Source: a virus
DNA length: 20,633 nt
Reading direction: 5' to 3' (one strand)
Virus record (IMG/VR): IMGVR_UViG_3300011114_000537
Location: 1-20,633 of that record
In this document: positions 16,698-20,633 of the stretch, in pieces
Layout of the letters: each line of letters starts with the position of its first letter
How positions within the stretch are numbered: the first letter of the stretch is position 1
Made by a program: the position numbers and the translations under genes
Notes under the pieces: generated by a model
What the model saw: only the letters and a program-made list of their open reading frames with translations
Told to the model about the DNA's origin: nothing
The model's database searches: none

Positions 16698-16714
16698 ATC
16701 ACCCGAGCCCGGCT

Positions 16715-17140
16715 TTACACAGGCCACACGTACTCAAGCCCCGCCCCTTCAGTCCAGCCGAACTTGCCGTAGTACTCAGGATCCTTACGCAGCAGGTTGC
16801 TGCGGTGACTAGCATGGACATCATCTTCGCCCAACCATGCTGGCGGGGTTTCATTGCGTCCGTCCGATACATACTGGTCATGCGCTGCGGTGAAGAACGG
16901 CAGCAGCGAGTCCTTGTAGCCCCGCTTGATCCACTCTTCGCACATCGCCTTGGCGTACTGGCACAGCTCGACCTCATGTCCACGCCACATCTTGGTAGCA
17001 GGATGGTTGCGCCAGCCGCCGCTGTTTTTGTTCATCGCCATCAGGATCTGCTTGCACTCGACGCGCTGCTTGCCCAGCCTGCGGTAGTCCAGTATGCGCG
17101 CAGTCTCGGTGTAGTCAGGTGAAGGTAAGAATGTCTGCAC
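16715..17140 (-). CDS. Pyrimidine-dimer DNA glycosylase-like protein, MSMEG_6728 family (141 aa)
   Basis: Resembles MSMEG_6728-type proteins annotated as pyrimidine dimer glycosylase (endonuclease V-like), which excise UV-damaged bases. Key stretches: MQTFLPSPDY at the N-terminus, RRLGKQRVE (20-28), GGWRNHPATKMWRGHE (41-56), and ASHRSNLLRKDPEYY (110-124). I chose the GTG at 17138-17140 as start: AGGAG lies 7 bases upstream, it is one base after the previous stop, and the family starts MQTFLP. A TTG at 17167 would add nine unlikely residues. The first 45 bases of its coding region form one half of a permuted repeat shared with the neighbouring gene. Confidence 0.85.
   Translation of the reverse strand: MQTFLPSPDYTETARILDYRRLGKQRVECKQILMAMNKNSGGWRNHPATKMWRGHEVELCQYAKAMCEEWIKRGYKDSLLPFFTAAHDQYVSDGRNETPPAWLGEDDVHASHRSNLLRKDPEYYGKFGWTEGAGLEYVWPV
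17093..17137. repeat. Permuted repeat, copy 1 (order A-B)
   Basis: Segment A (17093-17114, 22 bases) is followed directly by segment B (17115-17137, 23 bases). Both recur at 17219-17263 in the swapped order. B is identical in both copies; A differs at one base (C or T). Copy 1 encodes the start of the glycosylase. Confidence 0.9.
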
Positions 17141-17141
17141 G

Positions 17142-17417
17142 TTACGGCTCCTCTCCAGTTGCAGCAATCAACGCCTGTCGTGCCGCATCTACGGCTACCA
17201 TCTCATGCGACGCGCTACTCAGGTGAAGGTAAGAATGTCTGTATGCGCGCAGTTTCGGTGTAGGCAGCAGCGTCCGGTAACACAGGTAAAGCGCATTGAA
17301 CATCTCAGGCGCAGCCATAGCCAGCCGCACCTCATCCTCCACCTTCTGCTTGCGCTCTGCGCTGTCGGACACGCCGACAGGCAACTGCCCCTCAACAATC
17401 TGTATATGCCTGAACAT
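17142..17417 (-). CDS. Small phage protein, unknown function (91 aa)
   Basis: The ATG at 17415-17417 is preceded by AAGGA 7 bases away and lies 3 bases after the upstream stop; a GTG at 17420 is one codon upstream. The 91-aa product has an AMAAPEMFNAL helix and a closing DAARQALIAATGEEP, a pattern common in small phage proteins of no known function. Its middle (about residues 49-66) is translated from the B-A repeat in a different frame from the glycosylase, so part of it looks like a late acquisition. Confidence 0.7.
   Translation of the reverse strand: MFRHIQIVEGQLPVGVSDSAERKQKVEDEVRLAMAAPEMFNALYLCYRTLLPTPKLRAYRHSYLHLSSASHEMVAVDAARQALIAATGEEP
17219..17263. repeat. Permuted repeat, copy 2 (order B-A)
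   Basis: Segment B (17219-17241) is followed by segment A (17242-17263). The orientation is the same as copy 1, but the two blocks are exchanged, and 81 bases separate the copies. Copy 2 encodes residues around LLPTPKLRAYRHSYLHLS of the neighbouring protein, in a different reading frame from copy 1. Confidence 0.9.
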
Positions 17418-17420
17418 CAC

Positions 17421-17630
17421 TCAGTCCTTTAGTGTATTGACGTTGGAATAGAACTCGTAAATTATCTTGCTCGTCTTGTCGTGCAGGAAAGTCTCGCCGT
17501 GCTCCACGCGCCGGAACCCGCCAGCCTCCACGGCGTTACGGATGATCCGACGCACTTCATTCAGCGGCAGCTTGACCGGCTTGTCCGCAATGTAGTCAAA
17601 GCCTTCAATCAATCTATTACTGGTTCTCAT
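17421..17630 (-). CDS. Small hypothetical protein (69 aa)
   Basis: A 69-residue protein with no family I recognise. It begins with ATG at 17628-17630 preceded by GAGGGGGAAGC, and overlaps the upstream gene by 14 bases. PLNEVRRIIRNAVEAGGFRR (residues 22-41) is likely helical. No membrane segment or cysteine is seen. It is packed in the small-gene array. Confidence 0.65.
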   Translation of the reverse strand: MRTSNRLIEGFDYIADKPVKLPLNEVRRIIRNAVEAGGFRRVEHGETFLHDKTSKIIYEFYSNVNTLKD

Positions 17631-17811
17631 GCTTCCCCCTCAACTCAGCAAGCTCTTCCCGCAGTCGCTTGATCTCATCATGACACGCCATCAGCACCGC
17701 GCCTACCGTCAGAAACTTTAGCTCCGTAGTGGTAGATGCGTTGTTTATCTCGTCCGGCAGCAACGCCAACAGGTCGAGTATGTCGTGTTCGATGCTCATC
17801 TTGCGTCTCAC
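17617..17811 (-). CDS. Small helical hypothetical protein (64 aa)
   Basis: A 64-aa helical protein with a likely coiled coil at its end (HDEIKRLREELAELRGK). GTG at 17809-17811 shares a base with the upstream TAG stop (TAGTG) and is preceded by AAGGG about 7 bases away; an ATG at 17797-17799 would give 60 residues. No family recognised. Confidence 0.65.
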   Translation of the reverse strand: MRRKMSIEHDILDLLALLPDEINNASTTTELKFLTVGAVLMACHDEIKRLREELAELRGKHENQ

Positions 17812-18017
17812 TATGCTGCCCTTACGAAATTACCCTTGCACACTTTAACCAGATTCCCACGAAGCTCGATGCACGGCTGGCACATCCAGCGCCGTGGGGT
17901 ATGCCCGTTGCGTGTCCCGGTTGTAAGTCGCACCATCTGGTTGGCAATGCGACCCATGCAGTAGCCACACACTCCGGTAAGCGCCTTTGTCGTCTGCGGC
18001 TTACGTTTGCGTGGCAT
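17811..18017 (-). CDS. Small Cys4 zinc-finger-like protein (68 aa)
   Basis: A 68-residue basic protein with two Cys pairs, C17-x2-C20 and C46-x2-C49, a plausible zinc ribbon, and a Lys/Arg-rich N-terminus (MPRKRKP). This suggests nucleic acid binding. The ATG at 18015-18017 is preceded by GGAG 6 bases away, one base after the stop of the upstream 59-aa gene. Confidence 0.75.
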   Translation of the reverse strand: MPRKRKPQTTKALTGVCGYCMGRIANQMVRLTTGTRNGHTPRRWMCQPCIELRGNLVKVCKGNFVRAA

Positions 18018-18018
18018 A

Positions 18019-18198
18019 CTACTCTCCGTCTCCGTTAAGCATTTCCTGAACCAACTCGATCTTCACCATCTCAAGTGCGCCAAGCGCCTCCACAAAGTTC
18101 ACGGGCGGCTGACCCGGCTTCGAGTAGAGTACATCTTTCAGTCGCTGCACCAGCACGGCCAGATCGCTGCGACGCATTGCAGTTACGTTGTCAGTCAT
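18019..18198 (-). CDS. Microprotein, unknown function (59 aa)
   Basis: Read by hand from ATG at 18196-18198 to TAG at 18019-18021. It starts MTDNVTAMRRSDL and ends MLNGDGE. AAGGA lies just upstream. The start overlaps the stop of the 34-aa membrane protein as ATGA, and it ends one base before the next ATG. Predicted helical, no domain recognised. The flanking couplings and ribosome binding site make it a likely real gene. Confidence 0.7.
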   Translation of the reverse strand: MTDNVTAMRRSDLAVLVQRLKDVLYSKPGQPPVNFVEALGALEMVKIELVQEMLNGDGE

Positions 18199-18299
18199 GT
18201 GTCCTTCTCCCGCTCGCGTTTGCGATGCAATTTAGAACCTAAATTCAACAGACAGAGCACTAGAACCGCCGACGCGACTATGCCCAGTATCTCGATCAT
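18195..18299 (-). CDS. Single-span membrane microprotein (34 aa)
   Basis: Read by hand from ATG at 18297-18299 to TGA at 18195-18197. The protein is an N-terminal hydrophobic span (MIEILGIVASAVLVLCLL) followed by a charged tail (SKLHRKREREKDT). GGAGG lies 5 bases upstream, a strong site. Both ends are ATGA overlaps with its neighbours. The topology is compatible with a small inner-membrane protein such as an antiholin or holin accessory, but nothing proves it. Confidence 0.7.
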   Translation of the reverse strand: MIEILGIVASAVLVLCLLNLGSKLHRKREREKDT

Positions 18300-18487
18300 G
18301 ACTGCCTCCACATCCGAGAAATGTAGCGGAACTGCTTATCCACCTTGTCCGTACTACACGATTTACACGGTGGGGGCAGCCCACGCATACGCCGTCGCAG
18401 GTGCGCCCTGAACGCCCAGTTCAGCAGCGAGAGCACCACAACCCACGCAGCAAACATGACAAGAAACTCAGTCAAGTATTCGTTCAT
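18296..18487 (-). CDS. Small membrane protein with CxxC (63 aa)
   Basis: A 63-aa protein with one transmembrane segment (about residues 6-27), then a basic RAHLRRRMR stretch and a C41-x2-C44 pair near a Pro-rich hinge. By the positive-inside rule the basic part should be cytoplasmic. Start overlaps the upstream stop as ATGA; AAGGGG lies 7-8 bases upstream. It is followed by the 34-aa membrane protein, so the two membrane microproteins are adjacent and coupled. Confidence 0.7.
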   Translation of the reverse strand: MNEYLTEFLVMFAAWVVVLSLLNWAFRAHLRRRMRGLPPPCKSCSTDKVDKQFRYISRMWRQS

Positions 18488-18672
18488 TGCTGTACCCCTT
18501 TGCCAAACTGATTCTCAAACTGCCGCAGCTCGTGCATCGCATCCTGCACCTGCCGACGCAACACGAACATGCGCGGGTGCTGCTTCTTGCGCGCTTTCTG
18601 AAACGCCTCCACCGACCGCATGAGCCAGTCATGCAGTTGCAAGCGCATCTCGATCTGTTCTTCGTGCGTCAT
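18484..18672 (-). CDS. Small helical hypothetical protein (62 aa)
   Basis: I chose the ATG at 18670-18672: it overlaps the upstream stop as ATGA, and GGGGA lies 7 bases upstream. An earlier in-frame start at 18726 would overlap that gene by 58 bases. The 62-aa product is strongly helical and basic (EAFQKARKKQHPRMFVLRR), possibly DNA- or RNA-binding. No family recognised. Confidence 0.65.
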   Translation of the reverse strand: MTHEEQIEMRLQLHDWLMRSVEAFQKARKKQHPRMFVLRRQVQDAMHELRQFENQFGKGVQQ

Positions 18673-18875
18673 ACGTTGATCCCCAGCCCGACCTTGCGGA
18701 ACAATTCCATGACGCGCTCGTCGCAACCATCTACGTTATGAAGGTCGTACAACTCTGCGATAAGCGTCCGCGCTTGGTGCACGGTCTTCATCTCACCTGA
18801 AGTAAGCATATAGTCTCTCTCCAGTTTGCGAAGTCGCTCCAAGATATTCGTACCCGTGTGAACTTTGCCGTCCAT
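18669..18875 (-). CDS. Small protein with shared N-terminal module (68 aa)
   Basis: The N-terminus is the GKVHTGTNILERLRKLERDY module, followed by a different tail (TSGEMKTVHQARTLIAELYD...). The same module begins the gene upstream at 18888-19277. ATG at 18873-18875 has AAGGAG 8 bases upstream; an ATG two codons earlier (18881) is only 2 bases from the same site and is less likely. Function unknown. Confidence 0.65.
   Translation of the reverse strand: MDGKVHTGTNILERLRKLERDYMLTSGEMKTVHQARTLIAELYDLHNVDGCDERVMELFRKVGLGINV
18805..18869. repeat. 65-bp direct repeat, copy 1
   Basis: This stretch matches 19204-19268 at 64 of 65 positions (one A/G change). It encodes the shared N-terminal module of two different small genes in the same frame and orientation. 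Confidence 0.92.
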
Positions 18876-18887
18876 TGTCATAACTCC

Positions 18888-19277
18888 TTAGAACATGCTC
18901 AGGATCTGATCCACGTGAGCCTTGGTGTTGTGACGTAACGTGTCATCCTTACGCAGATCCTTGGCAGTAATACCGACCAGAGCCCTCTCGACTTCCTGCC
19001 GTGCTGCTTCCAGCTTTGTGTCATTGGTCACGTTCAGCCGGGTCAGCATGCCGCATAGCTCAACCGCGTTCTCGACAAGTGAGTCGCGGAATATCTGCTT
19101 CTCAGCGCCAGCCAGCTTCTCACTCATATGCTTCAGGCAGTCATGCAGCCTACCCCATGCGTCCTGCATAGCGGCGTTGATGCGCTCATCCGATATTTTC
19201 TTCAGCATATAGTCTCTCTCCAGTTTGCGAAGTCGCTCCAAGATGTTCGTACCCGTGTGAACTTTGCCACTCATCAT
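18888..19277 (-). CDS. Helical protein with shared N-terminal module (129 aa)
   Basis: Starts at the ATG overlapping the upstream stop as ATGA (19274-19277), with AAGG 8 bases upstream; a longer in-frame reading to 19514 would run over the zinc-motif gene. Residues 4-25 are the repeated module (KVHTGTNILERLRKLERDYM). The rest is helical (SDERINAAMQDAWGR; then AGAEKQIFRDSLVENAVEL). No family recognised. Confidence 0.65.
   Translation of the reverse strand: MMSGKVHTGTNILERLRKLERDYMLKKISDERINAAMQDAWGRLHDCLKHMSEKLAGAEKQIFRDSLVENAVELCGMLTRLNVTNDTKLEAARQEVERALVGITAKDLRKDDTLRHNTKAHVDQILSMF
19204..19268. repeat. 65-bp direct repeat, copy 2
   Basis: The second copy of the module, at the start of the 129-aa gene. 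Sequence outside the repeat is unrelated by eye on both sides, so the repeat ends sharply. Confidence 0.92.
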
Positions 19278-19507
19278 GACTGTATCACCTTCAGTGCTTC
19301 TGCCTTGATCCGATCCCAAACCTCGCCGACCGGGTAAAACTCGTCGATCTCGCCGGGGTGGGCACGATAAAAAGAGACCAAGCACGGCTCGCACTCCTCG
19401 GCACCAGCAACCGGCGGCAGCTCCTCGCAGGTGATGCAGCGCGCAGTCTCCTCGTGATCGCAGCCCGGTACGTCCCAGCTGCCCAGCACCATGCTGTTTT
19501 CGATCAT
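19274..19507 (-). CDS. Cys-rich zinc-binding-like small protein (77 aa)
   Basis: A 77-residue acidic protein with C16, H18, C24-x2-C27 and C39-x2-C42, which fits a small zinc site with more ligands than needed. TAGGAG lies 6 bases before the ATG at 19505-19507. Such small Cys-pair proteins are common in phage early regions and often act on host proteins, but no target is known here. Confidence 0.7.
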   Translation of the reverse strand: MIENSMVLGSWDVPGCDHEETARCITCEELPPVAGAEECEPCLVSFYRAHPGEIDEFYPVGEVWDRIKAEALKVIQS

Positions 19508-19516
19508 GTTGCACTC

Positions 19517-19714
19517 CTAAAATGGATCGGCCTGCCGAGTAGGGCTCGGCGGCGAGGGTGGGAGAGGTAGCTCCAACTGCTCATACGGCCACGGCTTCGA
19601 TAGCTCGTCACCATATAGCCGCGCTGCCTCCGCCGCGATCTCGTACAGCTCCTGCTCGATGGCGGCAGTGTCCTGAGCTACCCACCAATCCGCTGGTATG
19701 TCCCGCTCGTTCAT
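19517..19714 (-). CDS. Small acidic protein with Pro-rich tail (65 aa)
   Basis: ATG at 19712-19714 is preceded by AGGAGG 7 bases away, better than the GTG at 19750. The 65-aa product is acidic and helical (TAAIEQELYEIAAEAARLY), ending in a Pro-rich tail (LELPLPPSPPSP). No family recognised. Confidence 0.65.
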   Translation of the reverse strand: MNERDIPADWWVAQDTAAIEQELYEIAAEAARLYGDELSKPWPYEQLELPLPPSPPSPTRQADPF

Positions 19715-19725
19715 GTCATGTCCTC

Positions 19726-19854
19726 CTAAGGTCTCACCATGTAGATCCACGCTGCGATGTACACGCTGGAAAATGTCATGGCGATCAGCGCCACGATGCC
19801 CAAGCCTATCAACACGGCCTCTACTACCTGCCTGATCCCAATCGTTCGCTTCAT
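19726..19854 (-). CDS. Single-span membrane microprotein (42 aa)
   Basis: Read by hand from ATG at 19852-19854 to TAG at 19726-19728. It starts MKRTIGIRQVVEAVLIG, has one long hydrophobic stretch, and ends WIYMVRP. AGGAGGT lies 6 bases upstream. The start overlaps the DUF2591-like stop as ATGA. Function unknown. Confidence 0.7.
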   Translation of the reverse strand: MKRTIGIRQVVEAVLIGLGIVALIAMTFSSVYIAAWIYMVRP

Positions 19855-20273
19855 ACTGTTACCTCCTGATCTGCTTCGTCACTTAACGTCACTTGGTCAC
19901 CTAGCATTTTCGCGACATAACAACGCATGGCGGCGACGAGGGGTGTTGGGCCATAGATACAGAACCCGTAGTCTGGATGCGTTGCCTCCCAGTGGCCGGA
20001 CTCCCAGCCGACATTAAACAGCCCACGAGTGCCAGAGCGAGTGTCGCCTAGGCGCATCAAGTTGATGCCCTCCGCCTCTATTATTGGGCCGCCCTGCTCC
20101 CACAACGCGGTCGGCGAGAACCGCACCCAGTCACGCGCGTGCCGGTCGTAGGCTTCGTAGAACCTACCTCGTCGGTTGTACCGTACTTTCCGCCCGACGC
20201 AACGCGCTACCAAGAAGTCGAGCTCAATTTCGTCCAACTCTCGCACCCCTCGCACCTCGCGCACCCCGCTCAT
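19851..20273 (-). CDS. NinX/DUF2591-like protein (140 aa)
   Basis: The 140-aa product shows the sequence features of DUF2591 (phage NinX-type): an early ELDEIELDFLVARCVG, then FSPTALWEQGGPIIEAEGI (52-70) and the closing YGPTPLVAAMRCYVA (107-121). The ATG at 20271-20273 overlaps the ArdC-like stop as ATGA, with GGAGG about 4 bases upstream; a longer reading to 20450 runs inside ArdC. The family lies in phage ninR-type regions, and its role is unknown. Confidence 0.8.
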   Translation of the reverse strand: MSGVREVRGVRELDEIELDFLVARCVGRKVRYNRRGRFYEAYDRHARDWVRFSPTALWEQGGPIIEAEGINLMRLGDTRSGTRGLFNVGWESGHWEATHPDYGFCIYGPTPLVAAMRCYVAKMLGDQVTLSDEADQEVTV

Positions 20274-20633
20274 GCGGCCTCCTGCACGGCCTGCTCGGCC
20301 TGCTTGGACATGATGTAGTCTGCGGCCTTCTGCGCGTCGCTGGCTGCCCGGACAATGGCCTTCGAGTCGGCCTTCAGCACCTTTAGCCATGAGGCGAGGT
20401 ATTGCGCATGATCGATCCGGGGGGTGTTGGTGATGCCCAGTCGCGCGCACAGGAACGCTGCCCCCAGTTCCGCTACAAGTTCTTCCCCCGCGTAGGCTTC
20501 ATCGCCGAAGCGGCTCGAACGGGTGAAGTCACGGTCTAGTCGGGTCTTGTGTCCGGTCCAGTGGGTCAGTTCATGCAGCAGGGTGCTGTAGTAAGACTCA
20601 GTAGCGGTGCTGGTCTCAGTACCAGTGAACGCG
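20270..20633 (-). CDS. ArdC-like antirestriction zincin protease, 5' partial
   Basis: The C-terminal 120 residues are visible; the start lies beyond the right edge. It contains HELTHWTGH (zinc site H-E-x2-H and a third His, window residues 20-28) and EELVAELGAAFLC, typical of the C-terminal zincin domain of ArdC-type proteins. The N-terminal ssDNA-binding domain is not in the window. ArdC proteins are known to protect incoming plasmid or phage DNA from restriction. The C-terminus overlaps the next gene as ATGA. Confidence 0.85.
   Translation of the reverse strand, partial: AFTGTETSTATESYYSTLLHELTHWTGHKTRLDRDFTRSSRFGDEAYAGEELVAELGAAFLCARLGITNTPRIDHAQYLASWLKVLKADSKAIVRAASDAQKAADYIMSKQAEQAVQEAA

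Noticed and set aside
19278-19514. Long N-terminal extension of the 129-aa gene
   Set aside because: It runs over the zinc-motif gene and reads as a Cys/Arg/Gly-rich shadow; the ATGA start has an RBS.
20274-20450. Long N-terminal extension of the DUF2591-like gene
   Set aside because: It lies inside the ArdC-like coding region in another frame and is Arg/Gly-rich shadow sequence.

Overview
The window looks like part of a tailed double-stranded DNA phage genome (Caudoviricetes), or a closely related prophage or environmental viral contig. The reasons are a giant virion-type 'large polyvalent protein', a compact phage DNA replication and recombination set, a long run of very small tightly packed genes, and an ArdC-like antirestriction protease. 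There is no tRNA, rRNA, CRISPR array, transposase, integrase, capsid, portal or terminase gene here. The host cannot be named from the sequence. Most genes look moderately GC-rich (hand-counted 60-base lines gave about 55-63 %), except one AT-rich island inside the giant gene.

Layout. (1) Positions 1-6321, + strand: one open frame that enters from the left edge (at least 2106 residues). It carries a coiled-coil N-terminal part, a GHKL (HSP90-like) ATPase, a zincin HELAH motif, and a C-terminal part resembling LPD38. It is probably a virion-associated or injected protein. (2) Positions 6318-16590, - strand: the replication and recombination operon, read right to left. It contains a VRR-NUC nuclease, a DUF3310 protein, a small phage protein of unknown function, a family A DNA polymerase, a coiled-coil microprotein, a Cas4/RecB-like Fe-S nuclease, an HNH-like protein, an SNF2-type helicase, a possible Gam-like protein, a Cys4 probable ssDNA-binding protein, an HTH protein, a primase-polymerase/DUF927-like helicase fusion, and a small conserved protein. 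A good intrinsic terminator sits directly before the primase-helicase gene. The first and last converging genes share the palindrome CTAG as stop codons. (3) Positions 16591-16714: a 124-base gap with inverted repeats and a weak promoter-like signal. It is the only real regulatory gap. (4) Positions 16715-20633, - strand: early-type accessory genes. These are an ArdC-like zincin protease (cut by the right edge), a NinX/DUF2591-like protein, a pyrimidine-dimer glycosylase-like protein, and about a dozen microproteins. Three of the microproteins (59, 34 and 42 aa) are very short, with strong ribosome binding sites and ATGA couplings; others have Cys-pair zinc motifs or one membrane span.

How it fits together. 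Incoming DNA could be protected by the ArdC-like protein. It would be replicated by the PrimPol-helicase and Pol A with a probable ssDNA-binding protein, and recombined or repaired by the SNF2 helicase, Cas4-like nuclease, VRR-NUC and UV-damage glycosylase. The giant + strand protein belongs to the late, virion side of the genome. The most unusual features are the AT-rich GHKL-plus-zincin island in the giant gene, a permuted A-B/B-A repeat at 17.1-17.26 kb, a 65-bp repeated N-terminal module shared by two otherwise different small genes, and non-standard catalytic motifs in the polymerase and the primase-helicase.
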